From assembly GCF_026241105.1 (NCBI RefSeq), contig NZ_JAPFFT010000017.1, forward strand, positions 1 through 64,000: a stretch of DNA of 64,000 bases, written 5' to 3'. Made by a program: the position numbers and the translations under genes. Positions 23,825 through 34,049 of the stretch are shown here, piece by piece. Origin of the DNA: Arthrobacter rhizophilus. Its GTDB lineage: Bacteria > Actinomycetota > Actinomycetes > Actinomycetales > Micrococcaceae. Position 1 is the stretch's first letter, and the number at the start of each line of letters is the position of its first letter. The notes under the pieces were generated by a model that saw only the letters and a program-made list of their open reading frames with translations, made no database searches and was not told the origin of the DNA.

Positions 23825-24895
23825 ATGAAGATTCGCGCAAATGCGCTGGCCGGCATCGCACTCGCCGCCACCGCAGCCCTCAGCCTGGCCGCATGCGGCA
23901 ACGGCACCGCATCCTCCGCAGCCACCGGCTCTGCTTCCACTGACGCTGCTACTGCCACTAAAGTGACTGGCGAAATCACGGTCTACAACGCCCAGCACGA
24001 CACCCTGACCAAGGAATGGGTTGACGCGTTCACCAAGGAGACCGGCGTCAAGGTCACCATCCGCCAGGGTTCCGACACCGAGCTCTCCAACCAGATCGTC
24101 CAGGAAGGCGCGGCATCCCCGGCCGACGTCTTCCTCACGGAGAACTCCCCCGCCATGGCCCAGGTTGAGAACGCCGGCCTCTTCGCCGACATCGACAAGG
24201 CCACTGTGGACCAGGTTCCGGCTGAGTACCGCCCTTCAACCAACAAGTGGACCGGCATCGCAGCCCGCTCCACCGTTCTGGTCTACGACAAGAACAAGAT
24301 CAGCGACGACAAGCTGCCCAAGTCCATGTTGGATCTGGCCAAGCCGGAGTGGAAGGGCAGGTGGGCGGCTTCCCCGTCCGGCGCTGACTTCCAGGCCATT
24401 GTTGCCGCCCTCCTCGAACAAAAGGGCGAGGCAGCCACCACCGAGTGGCTCAAGGGCATGAAGGACAACTTCAAGGCGTACAAGGGCAACAGCACCGCCA
24501 TGAAGGCAGTCAACGCCGGCGAAGTCGACGCCGCGCTGATCTACCACTACTACTACTACGGCGACCAAGCCAAAACCGGCGAGAACTCCAACAAGGTCAC
24601 CCCGTACTTCTTCAAGAACCAGGACCCGGGCGCTTTCCTGTCCGTGTCCGGCGGCGGCGTGCTGAAGTCCTCCAAGAACGCTGCGGCTGCCCAGGCCTTC
24701 ATCAAGTTCATCACCGGCAAGCAGGGCCAGGAAGTCCTCAAGAACGGCACCTCCTTCGAGTACGCCGTTGCTTCCAAGGTGGACTCCAACGCTAAGCTCG
24801 TTCCCATCAAGGATCTGCAGGCTCCCACCGTGGAACCGGCCAAATTGAACTCCGCGAAGGTTACCGACCTGATGACCAAGGCAGGACTGCTGTAA
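23825..24895 (+). CDS. Ferric iron ABC transporter, substrate-binding lipoprotein
   Basis: 356 residues. The N-terminal signal ends with a lipobox, L-S-L-A-A-C-G-N-G. The mature part is an FbpA/FutA-type class II periplasmic-binding protein: I-T-V-Y-N-A-Q-H-D-T-L-T-K-E-W-V-D-A-F, then E-N-S-P-A-M-A-Q-V. The iron-coordinating tyrosine pair lies in the Y-H-Y-Y-Y-Y-G stretch. It is the first gene of a three-gene operon with a permease (5 nt gap) and an ATPase, under a DtxR-type iron box. It captures Fe(III) at the cell surface. Confidence 0.93.
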   Translation: MKIRANALAGIALAATAALSLAACGNGTASSAATGSASTDAATATKVTGEITVYNAQHDTLTKEWVDAFTKETGVKVTIRQGSDTELSNQIVQEGAASPADVFLTENSPAMAQVENAGLFADIDKATVDQVPAEYRPSTNKWTGIAARSTVLVYDKNKISDDKLPKSMLDLAKPEWKGRWAASPSGADFQAIVAALLEQKGEAATTEWLKGMKDNFKAYKGNSTAMKAVNAGEVDAALIYHYYYYGDQAKTGENSNKVTPYFFKNQDPGAFLSVSGGGVLKSSKNAAAAQAFIKFITGKQGQEVLKNGTSFEYAVASKVDSNAKLVPIKDLQAPTVEPAKLNSAKVTDLMTKAGLL

Positions 24896-24899
24896 TTCT

Positions 24900-26501
24900 G
24901 TGACCACTGATCTATCGGCTCCCGCACTTCCGACGAATTCGGAGAGCGCGACGACGGCGGGCAGGGGCAAGCGCCCCCGCCCGCCTCTCGGCGTTTCCGC
25001 AATATCCCTGCTGGCGGTGCTGATCGCGCTGTTTTCGCTCATCCCGCTGGGGTACGTCGCTTACATGACGGCTGCGACCGGCTGGAACACCGCCGTCGGG
25101 CTCATCTTCAGGCCGCGCGTCGGCGAGCTGCTCCTGAACACCATCATGCTCGTGGTCTTTACAGTGCCCATTTGCCTGGTGTTGGGAGTTGGCGGCGCGT
25201 GGCTCGTGGAACGCACCAAACTGCGGGGGCATCGCTGGTGGGCCGTGGCCCTGGCAGCCCCCTTGGCCATCCCGGCCTTCGTCAACAGCTATTCGTGGGT
25301 ATCCGCGGTCCCGTCGCTCGAGGGCATCTGGTCCGGAGTGCTCATTGCCACGCTGTCATACTTCCCCCTTGTCTACATTCCGGCGGCGGCAACGCTGGGG
25401 CGCCTTGACCCGGCCATTGAGCAGTCCGCGGAATCCCTTGGCTTGGGACCGTGGGCCGTCTTTTTCCGGGTTGTCCTGCCGCAACTGCGGATCGCGATGA
25501 CAGGTGGCGCTCTCTTGGTGTCCTTGCACCTGCTGGCCGAATACGGTGCATTCGCGATGATCCGTTTCGACACGTTCACCACGGCGATCATGACCCAGTT
25601 CCAATCCACGTTCAACGGCACAGCCGGTAACATGTTGGCAAGCGTCCTGGTGTTCTTCTGCCTCATCCTGCTCCTGGTGGAAGTCAGGAGCCGCGGCACC
25701 GCGCGCTACGCCCGAGTCGGTTCCGGCGCCCAAGCCAAGCCGATCCGGTTGCCGCTTGGCCACTACCAGATTCCCTCCCAGCTCGCCCTGCTGGCCCTCA
25801 CGGTGTTGGCCTTCGGATTGCCGATCTGGTTCGTCCTGCGCTGGGTGGTTGCGGGAGGCGCCCGCGTCTGGTCCGCCAACGAGTTCCTTCCGGCGCTGCT
25901 CCAAACCCTCGCTTATGGCACCGTAGGCGCCGCGGTGACAATCGTCGTCGGCTTCCCCATGGCGTATCTGGCGGTGCGGCACCCCAGCTGGTTCAGCAAG
26001 ATGCTGGAGCTCTCCAACTACGTCACCAGCTCCCTGCCCGGGATCGTGGTGGGCCTCGCCTTCGTGACCGTGAGTATCCGGATGTTCCCGGGAATCTACC
26101 AGACCTCCGGTGTGCTGATTGCCGCCTATGTGCTCCTGTTCCTGCCCCGCGCCCTGGTCAACATCCGCTCCGGACTGGCCCAGGCTCCCAAGGAACTCGA
26201 CGAAGCCGCGCAGTCGCTCGGCAGGGCCCCTCTCGTGTCCTTCTTGAAAGTCACCCTGCGTCTCACGGCCCCGGCCGCCGCAGGCGGGGCCGCACTGGTG
26301 TTCCTTGCCATCGTCAATGAGCTGACGGCCACGCTGCTGCTATCGCCCAATGGCACGCACACCTTGGCTACCGAATTCTGGAGCAAGAGCAGCGAGATCG
26401 ACTACTCGGGCGCGGCCCCCTACGCCCTGCTCATGATCCTGTTGTCTGCCCCCATGACGTACCTGCTTTTCCAACAGTCCAAGAAAGTAGCCGGACAGTG
26501 A
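24900..26501 (+). CDS. Ferric iron ABC transporter, fused permease
   Basis: 533 residues with two permease modules of about six helices each, as in FbpB. Both modules carry the EAA-type loop that docks the ATPase: E-Q-S-A-E-S-L-G-L-G-P-W-A-V-F-F-R-V-V-L-P in the first, and D-E-A-A-Q-S-L-G-R-A-P-L-V-S-F-L-K-V-T-L in the second. It starts with GTG 24900, right after the binding-protein stop, and its stop overlaps the ATPase start (GTGA). Confidence 0.94.
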   Translation: MTTDLSAPALPTNSESATTAGRGKRPRPPLGVSAISLLAVLIALFSLIPLGYVAYMTAATGWNTAVGLIFRPRVGELLLNTIMLVVFTVPICLVLGVGGAWLVERTKLRGHRWWAVALAAPLAIPAFVNSYSWVSAVPSLEGIWSGVLIATLSYFPLVYIPAAATLGRLDPAIEQSAESLGLGPWAVFFRVVLPQLRIAMTGGALLVSLHLLAEYGAFAMIRFDTFTTAIMTQFQSTFNGTAGNMLASVLVFFCLILLLVEVRSRGTARYARVGSGAQAKPIRLPLGHYQIPSQLALLALTVLAFGLPIWFVLRWVVAGGARVWSANEFLPALLQTLAYGTVGAAVTIVVGFPMAYLAVRHPSWFSKMLELSNYVTSSLPGIVVGLAFVTVSIRMFPGIYQTSGVLIAAYVLLFLPRALVNIRSGLAQAPKELDEAAQSLGRAPLVSFLKVTLRLTAPAAAGGAALVFLAIVNELTATLLLSPNGTHTLATEFWSKSSEIDYSGAAPYALLMILLSAPMTYLLFQQSKKVAGQ

Positions 26502-27652
26502 CCGAACAATCTCCCTCCAGGCTTCCGGCACCCCGCGTCGCGGCTTCGGTGGCCCCAACCACCAACACGCACCTGGACATCGCCGAGGTCACCAAGAACT
26601 TCGGTTCCCAGGCTGTGCTGAAGGGCGTGAACCTGTCCGTGGCGAAGGGCGGAACCACTGCCATCGTGGGGCCCTCCGGATCCGGCAAGACCACCCTGCT
26701 TCGCCTGATCGCCGGCTTTGAACACCCGGCCACCGGCTCCATCAGCCTCAATGGCAACAAAGTGGCGGGGAACGGCGTCTGGCTGCCTGCGCACAAGCGC
26801 CACATTGGCTATGTCGCCCAGGATGGCGCGCTCTTCCCGCACCTTACGGTGGGACAGAACATCGCCTTCGGGCTGGACAAATCAGCGCTCGACGGCGGCA
26901 GGCGCGGTGTGAAGGCGCGGGTCCAGGAGCTGCTGGAGATGGTTTCCCTCGATGGGGACATGGCCAAGAGGCGGCCCCACCAGCTCTCGGGAGGCCAGCA
27001 GCAACGGGTGGCGCTTGCCCGCGCTTTGGCCCGCGAACCGGAGCTCATGCTGCTCGATGAGCCATTCTCCGCCCTCGACGCCGGCCTCCGCGTTGCCACC
27101 CGGCGCGCCGTGGCCAAGGTCCTGAACGAAGCTGGGGTCACCACCATCCTGGTGACACACGATCAAGCCGAGGCCCTTTCCTTCGCGGACCAGGTTGCCA
27201 TCATGCGTGGCGGGAAGCTCGCGCAGATCGGCAATCCCTTCGTGGTGTACACCCGTCCCGCCGATCGCGCGACGGCCGAGTTCCTGGGCGACGCCGTCAT
27301 CCTGAATGCGTGGATGGAAGGCTCCCTGGCCACGTGTTCGCTGGGCGGAATTCCTGTGCGCCGTCCCCCGGCACAAGGGCTTGTGCAATTGATGCTTCGC
27401 CCGGAACAGATCCGGATTGCCCCGGATGGCCCCATCCGCGGCGTCGTGGTGGATACCGACTATTTCGGACCCGAGACCACCGTCCGGATCAAGCTCGCGC
27501 CGCGGGCCGCCACGGACGGCGCGGGCCCGGTCTACCCCGGCGGCGGCGAGGTTATCACCATCCGCCACTGGAACGCTTCGATCACCAGGCCCGGCACGGA
27601 ACTGTGCCTCCGCGTGGTGGGCGAAGGCGTGGCGTTCCCGGCGGAGGACTAG
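26498..27652 (+). CDS. Ferric iron ABC transporter, ATP-binding protein
   Basis: 384 residues. Walker A G-P-S-G-S-G-K-T-T (about residue 55), signature L-S-G-G-Q-Q-Q-R, Walker B L-M-L-L-D-E-P, then the D-loop S-A-L-D and H-loop T-H-D-Q-A. A C-terminal TOBE-like regulatory region of about 130 residues is present (R-P-E-Q-I-R-I). It powers the FbpABC-type importer. It starts with a GTG overlapping the permease stop. The hairpin at 27705-27741 ends the operon. Confidence 0.95.
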   Translation: MTEQSPSRLPAPRVAASVAPTTNTHLDIAEVTKNFGSQAVLKGVNLSVAKGGTTAIVGPSGSGKTTLLRLIAGFEHPATGSISLNGNKVAGNGVWLPAHKRHIGYVAQDGALFPHLTVGQNIAFGLDKSALDGGRRGVKARVQELLEMVSLDGDMAKRRPHQLSGGQQQRVALARALAREPELMLLDEPFSALDAGLRVATRRAVAKVLNEAGVTTILVTHDQAEALSFADQVAIMRGGKLAQIGNPFVVYTRPADRATAEFLGDAVILNAWMEGSLATCSLGGIPVRRPPAQGLVQLMLRPEQIRIAPDGPIRGVVVDTDYFGPETTVRIKLAPRAATDGAGPVYPGGGEVITIRHWNASITRPGTELCLRVVGEGVAFPAED

Positions 27653-27704
27653 GCCGGCCGCCCAGGACCCGACCTCCTCTATGGCAATGAAGCTTGACAT
27701 AGCC

Positions 27705-27741
27705 AAGGGTGGCCGGCCGTCATGGACGGCCAGCCACCCTT
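27705..27741. terminator. Bidirectional terminator hairpin
   Basis: A 17-bp stem with one mismatch around an ATG loop: AAGGGTGGCCGGCCGTC pairs with GACGGCCAGCCACCCTT. It lies between the iron ATPase stop (27652) and the convergent S53 peptidase stop (27761), so it can serve both units. There is no long U-run. Confidence 0.75.
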
Positions 27742-27760
27742 TAGGCAATTGCCGCATGCA

Positions 27761-28990
27761 TTAGAGTCCGGCAACCCCGTTCGGAGTGCCGACGCCCGTG
27801 GGCCCGTCCCACCCGGTGCCGGCGAGGCACCATTGGCTCGTGGGGCAGCTGCCCGTTGAGCCCGAGGCGACATCATTGAATTTGCCTGCATTTGCGTAAG
27901 GGAGGGAGTTGGCCAGAGCCGAGGAGCTGCCAGTGTTCCCGGAAAGCGCGTACATTGCGGCGACCAAGGGTGAGGACAGGCTCGTTCCCCCGTACTGTGC
28001 CCACGATGAAGTGGTGCCGTTGCTCGGCGCGTATACCGACAATCCGGTCTGTGGATCTGCGACGGCGGCGAGGTCTGCTGAGGCGCGCTTGCTGCACCCC
28101 GTTCCAAAGGTGGCAGCGGCTGGCAACGCGGCATTGACACTTGAGCATCCGGATCCCGAGCCGGACCAGGCCGATTCGCCCCACCCACGGGTGCTGGTGT
28201 CCTTGACCAATGACGTGCCACCCACCGCCGTGACATAACTCGAGGAAGCTGGGTAGGACGAGCCGCTGTACCCGTTGTCCCCGGTGGAGGCTGTCACTGC
28301 GATTCCCGGGTGGTTGTAGTACGCGCCATAGCTGGAGTCGGATGAATCCCCACCGCCGTAGCTGTTGGAAATCGCGGCCACTCCTGGCTGTTTGGCTGCC
28401 GTTGCCACGGCTGTACCAAGATTGGCGATGCTGGGAGTCGTCGCCTGCACCACCAGGATCTTGCAGTCTGGGCACGCTGCCGAGACTGCGTCGACGTCGA
28501 GGGCGGTTTCATCGGCCCAGCCCGAATTGAACTTGGGAAGCTTGCTCCCGCCGTTTTGGTTCATGATGGTGAGGCAGCCGTTGTTGACCGTGCATGCCGG
28601 GAGGCCGAACTGTGAACGGTAAACGCCGAGATCGCGTTCAAGGTTCGGATAGCCGTAGGCGTCCACGATTGCCACGGTCCGGCCCCCGGATTTAAGGCCC
28701 GTGATGTTGTAGGCACTCTGGATATCCGCAGGGGTCTTACCGGTGGAAGGCGGCGCGCTCGAAGAGGGCGTGACTCGTCCGCCCTGCGTCAGTGCTTTGG
28801 TCGAGCCTGTTGAATCATCGACGTACTTGAGGGCAAAACACGACGCATTACCGGCAGGGACATCGGGGCATGCCCTCTCCGCATGCCAATTGGCGGACGG
28901 AGATGGTTGGGCAACTGCCGCCGGTGCCGCCGCTGAGAGAGCGCTCAGCAAAAGCAATAAAGCCCCGGAAACGCTAAGAATCTTCTTCAC
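27761..28990 (-). CDS. Secreted S53-family (sedolisin) serine peptidase
   Basis: 409 residues from GTG 28990, with GGGAGG 5 nt upstream. A Sec signal peptide (about residues 1-27) is followed by a short 50-residue region. The S53 core begins at K-T-P-A-D-I-Q-S-A-Y-N. The catalytic Glu and Asp lie four apart in E-T-A-L-D (about residues 161 and 165). The oxyanion Asp is in S-T-G-D-N-G-Y-S-G. The Ser is in G-G-T-S-L-S-S-P, a variant of the usual S-G-T-S. Calcium-site features (F-N-D-V-A-S-G and G-W-D-G-P-T-G-V-G-T-P) are present. The long pro-domain of classical sedolisins is absent. It is probably active outside the cell at acid pH. Confidence 0.9.
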   Translation of the reverse strand: MKKILSVSGALLLLLSALSAAAPAAVAQPSPSANWHAERACPDVPAGNASCFALKYVDDSTGSTKALTQGGRVTPSSSAPPSTGKTPADIQSAYNITGLKSGGRTVAIVDAYGYPNLERDLGVYRSQFGLPACTVNNGCLTIMNQNGGSKLPKFNSGWADETALDVDAVSAACPDCKILVVQATTPSIANLGTAVATAAKQPGVAAISNSYGGGDSSDSSYGAYYNHPGIAVTASTGDNGYSGSSYPASSSYVTAVGGTSLVKDTSTRGWGESAWSGSGSGCSSVNAALPAAATFGTGCSKRASADLAAVADPQTGLSVYAPSNGTTSSWAQYGGTSLSSPLVAAMYALSGNTGSSSALANSLPYANAGKFNDVASGSTGSCPTSQWCLAGTGWDGPTGVGTPNGVAGL

Positions 28991-29167
28991 GAAACCTCCC
29001 AGAGGATCAATAGGATCCGCACTGACAAGACAGTCAACGCAGCGCGACAAGCTTTACACCAAACACCACACTTGTCACCCACGTCACATCCGTCCCCGCG
29101 GTTTCTTGGGACTCCGCGGATCGGGACTCAGGGCGACGAGACCCCGCGGCGGGCATAGCCTTATGGC

Positions 29168-29740
29168 ATGACGCCAAGCTACAGGTACGACGTGGAGATC
29201 CTGCACCTGCTCGTGTCACCGGGGCACGCTTACTTCGGCCGCGCACGTGATGGTGCCGCCGACGTACCCACCGCCGACGCCGGGCACGTGGAAGTCGTAA
29301 ATGGCAAGGGCATCGTCGGTGACCGGTTTTTCGGCAAGGCCGCGCACATGGATGCCGCAGTCACCTTGATCGCCATCGAGGCCCTCGAAGCCATGGCAGC
29401 GGAGCTGGGCGTCGCACCTTTCGACCCGCTCTTGCCGCGCCGCAATGTGGTCCTCAGGGGAGCCCACCTGGCTCCCCTGTTGGGCGAGGAGTTCGAATTG
29501 GAATCCCTTGGCGGCCTTGTGCGACTGCGTGCGGGGCGACCTGCCCACCCTTGCGCCTGGATGGACCGGGTCCTGGCCCCGGGAGCGCATGCCGCCATGC
29601 GAGGGCGCGGCGGCGTTCGCTGCCAACCGCTTTCGGATGGCACATTGCATCGTGGCCCAGCCGTGTTAATTAGCCCGGTACCGCTCGAGCCCGAAAAGGC
29701 CGGCCAGGCCACGCTTCTCCGGGCTTCACGGCTTCCGTAG
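29168..29740 (+). CDS. MOSC-domain protein
   Basis: 190 residues with the MOSC signature: G-K-G-I-V-G-D-R-F-F-G, then R-R-N-V-V-L-R-G, and the conserved cysteine in R-P-A-H-P-C-A-W-M-D. MOSC domains bind molybdenum or handle sulfur from the C-terminus of MoCo sulfurases and in YiiM-type proteins. No other domain is present, so the substrate is unknown. It starts at ATG 29168. Its stop lies 8 nt from the convergent MFS stop. Confidence 0.9.
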   Translation: MTPSYRYDVEILHLLVSPGHAYFGRARDGAADVPTADAGHVEVVNGKGIVGDRFFGKAAHMDAAVTLIAIEALEAMAAELGVAPFDPLLPRRNVVLRGAHLAPLLGEEFELESLGGLVRLRAGRPAHPCAWMDRVLAPGAHAAMRGRGGVRCQPLSDGTLHRGPAVLISPVPLEPEKAGQATLLRASRLP

Positions 29741-29748
29741 GACAATTC

Positions 29749-31023
29749 CTACGACTGTTGGGGTTCCGCGTCCGATGTGGCGGTTGGGGCGTTAGCCTGA
29801 TCGGCCAAGGAGCCGCGCCGACGGCTCGCCAACAGGAACGGCACGGCAATCAACTCGATCACGCCGCTCATCGCCAACGAGGTGGAGTAGCCGTACACAT
29901 CGGCTGCCCTGCCGAGGAGCGGTTGCACCACAACCCCACCGCTTGATCCCATGAGTGAGTCGAAGCTGAGCACTGTTGCCCGCTGCTTCGAAGGGATCAT
30001 GTCGTTCAAGTAGGCCTGCCGCACCGGGGTGCCCGCCGATTCGACCATGGCCCAGAGCGTCAAGAGGACCAGGGCCGCCCAGAACACTTGGGTGATCCCG
30101 AGAACCACCAGAATCAAGGCGCCCACGACGCCACTCAAGATCAACACCGTGGTGCGCTTGCGCACGAGGCGCCGTATGCGGGGTGCAATCCACCCGCCGA
30201 GCACCTGGGCTCCGGCCACGATCGCCGCTGCCAGACCCGCCACGGAGTACGCGTGTGGGTCTCCGAAGAGCCGAAGCAGGAACGGCTGCAGGGCATAGAA
30301 CACATAGATCCCGACGCCGGCGCTGAACGGCGCTGCCAGCATCACGTACCGTACGGGTGGATTTTTCAAACCGTTCTCGATCGAGGCGTTTAGGACGGCA
30401 CGGGTCGCCTGGAGGGGATGAGTGGAGCGTTCGGGGGTGAACCCGACGTCGCGCATGAGCAAGAAAGCCACGACGAACATGGCCACTAGCACGCCCACGC
30501 GCACCAGGAACGGCACTCCCAGGTTGGTGGCCTGGGCGATCACGCCTCCAGCCACGGAGCCCAACAGCATGGCGACGCCGGCCACCATCTGTCCGCGCCC
30601 GAGCACCGTCTCCAGTCCGCCTTCATACCCGGTGAAGCGCAACGCGTCGACGAGCCAAGCCTCCACGGCACCCGAGAAGAAGGTGAAGCCCAGTCCGAGC
30701 AATACCGACACCGCCGCCCACAACCAGAACGGGGCGGAATGCTGCCAGAGCAGATAGTAGAGGTAGGTGGACCCGGCCAGTGTCACCGTGCCCAGCAGGA
30801 ACGAGACGCGGCGCCCCCAGCCATCGGCAACCACCCCAGTGGGCACCTCGAAAACCACCATTCCGGCGGTGAAGAAGGCGTTCGCCGCAAAGGCCTCGAG
30901 GTTGCTGAGCCCGGCGTCCAGCAGGAAGAGGGTGTTGATCCCCCAGATGAACGAGGCCGCAAGGGTATTGCCCAGAGTCAACGTGAGGTAGACACTTTGA
31001 ATCTTTCGGGCGGCGGCGTTCAT
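29749..31023 (-). CDS. MFS transporter (12-TMS, unknown substrate)
   Basis: 424 residues, twelve predicted helices. The first segment reads [24 protein letters not shown]; the loop after helix 2 is [15 protein letters not shown] (motif A); and [16 protein letters not shown] lies in the second half. It resembles efflux-type or siderophore/tetracycline-like MFS members without clear specificity. ATG 31023 (MNAAARKIQ) is preferred to longer in-frame starts, because the upstream part is Arg/Gly-rich and soluble. Confidence 0.87.
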   Translation of the reverse strand: MNAAARKIQSVYLTLTLGNTLAASFIWGINTLFLLDAGLSNLEAFAANAFFTAGMVVFEVPTGVVADGWGRRVSFLLGTVTLAGSTYLYYLLWQHSAPFWLWAAVSVLLGLGFTFFSGAVEAWLVDALRFTGYEGGLETVLGRGQMVAGVAMLLGSVAGGVIAQATNLGVPFLVRVGVLVAMFVVAFLLMRDVGFTPERSTHPLQATRAVLNASIENGLKNPPVRYVMLAAPFSAGVGIYVFYALQPFLLRLFGDPHAYSVAGLAAAIVAGAQVLGGWIAPRIRRLVRKRTTVLILSGVVGALILVVLGITQVFWAALVLLTLWAMVESAGTPVRQAYLNDMIPSKQRATVLSFDSLMGSSGGVVVQPLLGRAADVYGYSTSLAMSGVIELIAVPFLLASRRRGSLADQANAPTATSDAEPQQS

Positions 31024-31286
31024 CGGGGCGCCGTCCCCTCCGGCTTGAGGGGGAAGCACGAGCCCATTCTCGTCCCCTTCGGCTGCGCACGCCAGAGTCC
31101 GACGAGGCTGGCCGCACGCTTGCCCGCGAAACGCCATCGGTGACCCAAGTAGGGAGCCGGCAAGGCTGTCCGCGCGCTGGCCAGCGAGGTTCGCCGGGCT
31201 ACGGAGTCCTGACGACTTTCGATCTTTTCGACCGGACGGGCTTCGTCGGCCTAATAATGTCGTACCCCTTTGGGATGCTTTTGGTT

Positions 31287-32939
31287 ATGGAAGGCATTCA
31301 AGGAGATCGGCTGGTCGGAGCGGGCGCGCCACCTCGCCGTGCCGTTCCAGATGCGGCTGCCGCGCGTCCCCTGATCCCTGATGCTCAAGTGCCGGACACA
31401 GATGCCCGGGTGCGAGATCTAATCCATGCCGTGAACTCGCTTCGGCCAGAAGTCTCCAGCGTCACGGGATCGGCCGGCATCGCGGAATTGCCTGACAGCG
31501 CCGAACTGATAAACCAGTTGCGCGGTCTAGAGGATCTCAAGTCCGCGATCGCCGGTACCCAGGCCCGGATCGCCGTCGCGTTCGACGCCGCCCAGCGCAG
31601 CGCCGAGAAAGATCTGGGCGTCCCGGCCGACGAGCAGGGACGCGGCGTCGGAGCTCAAATTGCTTTGGCCCGCCGGGAATCCCCCGCCCGCGGATCCCGG
31701 CTCCTCGGACTCGCGAAAGCCCTCGTGACCGAAATGCCCCGCACCCTCGCCGCCCTGGACACCGGCCAGCTCAACGAATGGCGCGCCACCCTGCTCGTGA
31801 AGGAAACAGCCTGCCTCGCCGCCGAAGACCGCCGCGCCGTGGACGAAGAGCTCGCCGCCAACACCGGAACCTTCGACGGCGCCGGAAACCGGGCCATCAC
31901 CGCCGCGGCCCGGACCGCAGCCTACCGGCGGGACCCCCGCTCCGTCACGCAACGCGCCAGCCACGCCGCCACCGACCGGCACGTCAGCCTCCGCCCGGCA
32001 CCGGACACCATGACCTACCTGACCGCCCTTCTCCCCGTCGCCCAAGGCGTGGCCGTGCACACGGCCCTGAGCCGGCACGCCGACACCCTCCGCTCCGCCG
32101 GCGAGACACGCAGCCGGGACCAGATCATGGCCGACACCCTCATCGAACGCACCACCGGCACCCCCGGCGGGATCACGGGCATCGAAGTCCAGCTCGTCAT
32201 GACCGACCGCACGCTCTTCCAAGGCGACAGCGAACCCGCACGCCTGCCCGAGTACGGCATCGTCCCCGCCGCCTGGGCCAGGACAATGCTCACGGGAAAC
32301 CACAATCAAGCCGCACCCGGCCAGCCCGGCCAAGCCGAACCCGGCCAAGCTGCACCGCTCCAGCCCGGGCACCGCCAAACTGAAGAGACGCCGGCCTTCA
32401 GGGTCTGGCTCCGGCGCCTCTACACCGCCCCCGGAACCGGGGAGCTTGTCGCCGTGGATTCCCGGTCGCGCCTTTTCCCCGCAGGTTTGCGGCGATTCAT
32501 CCAAGCCCGCGACGACACCTGCCGCACCCCATACTGCGACGCACCGATCAGGCATTTGGACCACATCATCCCCTGGCACGCCGGCGGCCCCACGAGCCTG
32601 ACCAACGGGGCGGGCCTGTGCGAAGCCTGCAACCACACCAAAGAACTCCCCGGCTGGACAGCACGAACCCCTACAGCAAAAACCGGCCCCGGAAGACGGC
32701 ACAACTTCGACATCCGCACCCCCACCGGACACCACTACCAATCAACAGCACCGCCCCCGCCCGGAACCACGCTGGCAGGAACCGGGCTCGCAGGAACCAC
32801 GCAGGCAGGAACCACGCTGGCAGGAACCGGGCTGCCCAAGACCACTATGGCACCGCATTCCATACGCCACCGACGCAAGCTACGACACCAAGCCAAGGTC
32901 CTCAAATACGCCCACCCCGCCAAACTGCGGGCTGCCTGA
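31287..32939 (+). CDS. DUF222-HNH endonuclease-domain protein
   Basis: About 550 residues. The central part is DUF222 ([22 protein letters not shown], then [13 protein letters not shown]). The C-terminal HNH nuclease has [23 protein letters not shown] and L-C-E-A-C-N-H, with zinc cysteines and the catalytic His intact. Such proteins occur in many copies in Actinobacteria and may be mobile or anti-element factors; their role is unknown. A Pro/Gln-rich stretch and a five-unit 15-bp repeat lie in the coding region. ATG 31287 is preferred because a TAATAA at 31252-31257 looks like a -10; starts at 31257 and 31275 remain possible. Confidence 0.88.
   Translation: MEGIQGDRLVGAGAPPRRAVPDAAAARPLIPDAQVPDTDARVRDLIHAVNSLRPEVSSVTGSAGIAELPDSAELINQLRGLEDLKSAIAGTQARIAVAFDAAQRSAEKDLGVPADEQGRGVGAQIALARRESPARGSRLLGLAKALVTEMPRTLAALDTGQLNEWRATLLVKETACLAAEDRRAVDEELAANTGTFDGAGNRAITAAARTAAYRRDPRSVTQRASHAATDRHVSLRPAPDTMTYLTALLPVAQGVAVHTALSRHADTLRSAGETRSRDQIMADTLIERTTGTPGGITGIEVQLVMTDRTLFQGDSEPARLPEYGIVPAAWARTMLTGNHNQAAPGQPGQAEPGQAAPLQPGHRQTEETPAFRVWLRRLYTAPGTGELVAVDSRSRLFPAGLRRFIQARDDTCRTPYCDAPIRHLDHIIPWHAGGPTSLTNGAGLCEACNHTKELPGWTARTPTAKTGPGRRHNFDIRTPTGHHYQSTAPPPPGTTLAGTGLAGTTQAGTTLAGTGLPKTTMAPHSIRHRRKLRHQAKVLKYAHPAKLRAA
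32763..32837 (+). repeat. 15-bp tandem repeat in the DUF222-HNH tail
   Basis: Five head-to-tail units of the form GGAACCACGCTGGCA, each encoding G-T-T/G-L/Q-A after the HNH domain. The third base and a few codons vary between units. Such a slippage-prone tract probably varies in copy number between strains. Confidence 0.85.
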
Positions 32940-33026
32940 GTATTGAACGGCGATCCGGGCGGCGGCAATCCTTGGCGGAAGCCATGCCGGGCAATCCTGC
33001 ATGAGACGCGGCGAAGCTTCAGCGGC

Positions 33027-34049
33027 CTAGCTCGACGCGTTTCCGGAGCCTACGGCCTTCGGGTTGGGGCTTTTCGGAGCAAGCGGCAGCGTGATCTTCA
33101 TGACGGTTCCCCGCGGACCGCTGCGCTCGACCCCAACCGTGCCGCCAGCTCCCGTGATGATTTCACGGACCAACGCCAAGCCGATTCCGAAGCTGCGCTG
33201 GCCCATTGCCCTTTCCGGGTTCTGTGTCCTCACGAAGCGGTCAAAGATCCTCGTCTGGTCCACTCCCTTGATCCCGGCCCCGGAATCCGAGACGGTGACC
33301 ACCGCACGGCTGCCGAGCACCGCCGTCGTGATCCCGACCTGGCCGCCAGCGGGCGTGTGTGCCAGCGCGTTGTCGGCCAAGGCAAGGAGCGCGCGGCGGA
33401 ATCCATTGCCGTCAATGAGTGCGAAGGGGTGATCCTTTTCAGTCAACGTGACGCGGACGTCCTTCTCACCCGCGAGCTGCTGCAAGCTTTCGACGACGGC
33501 GGCCGCGACTTTCGCGAGATCGCTCGCCTCCGCGGTGGCATCCGAGGGCGAGCCGGTGGCTGCCACGAGCAATTCGTTGACGATGCCGGTGAGGGTCGCG
33601 GTGTCATTGCGGATACGGGCGAGTGCCTGCCCGGTTTTCGAGTCAGGGACGGCATCGCGTTGGGCAAGCTGGACTCGGGCATCCAAGATGGCGAGGGGTG
33701 TGCGCAATTCATGGCTGGCGTCCTGTACAAACCGTCGCTGCAAGGCGAGCGCGTCTCCCAGCGGCCTGATGGCGCTCCGCGCGCTGAGCCAACCAATGCC
33801 GCCGGCCAAGAGGATCCCCACAACGCCGGCAACGATCATGGCCTTCAGGAGGTCCTTGGTATCCAGGTAGGCGTAGACAGAGTCAGTCTCGCTTGGTCCA
33901 GGGAGTCCTGGCTGCCGCGCCTGGTTGAAAAGGTAGATCGCAGCGGCCGCCAGGAGGAACAGCACCAAAACTGCGCAGGCCGCGCTGATCCGAACTGCGA
34001 TCTTCAGGGAGGCTCTGCGGAGTGTCGCCTGGTCCGGGTTATCAGTCAT
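33027..34049 (-). CDS. Sensor histidine kinase
   Basis: 340 residues. Two transmembrane helices (about 23-43 and 70-90) flank a short extracytoplasmic loop. A HAMP-like segment leads to H-box R-F-V-Q-D-A-S-H-E-L-R-T-P-L-A (phospho-His about residue 112). Catalytic motifs follow: N-box A-L-L-A-L-A-D-N-A-L-A-H-T, G1 D-S-G-A-G-I, G2 G-I-G-L-A-L-V. The extracytoplasmic loop is only about 25 residues, so the signal may be in the membrane. It overlaps the response-regulator gene by 8 nt. Confidence 0.94.
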   Translation of the reverse strand: MTDNPDQATLRRASLKIAVRISAACAVLVLFLLAAAAIYLFNQARQPGLPGPSETDSVYAYLDTKDLLKAMIVAGVVGILLAGGIGWLSARSAIRPLGDALALQRRFVQDASHELRTPLAILDARVQLAQRDAVPDSKTGQALARIRNDTATLTGIVNELLVAATGSPSDATAEASDLAKVAAAVVESLQQLAGEKDVRVTLTEKDHPFALIDGNGFRRALLALADNALAHTPAGGQVGITTAVLGSRAVVTVSDSGAGIKGVDQTRIFDRFVRTQNPERAMGQRSFGIGLALVREIITGAGGTVGVERSGPRGTVMKITLPLAPKSPNPKAVGSGNASS

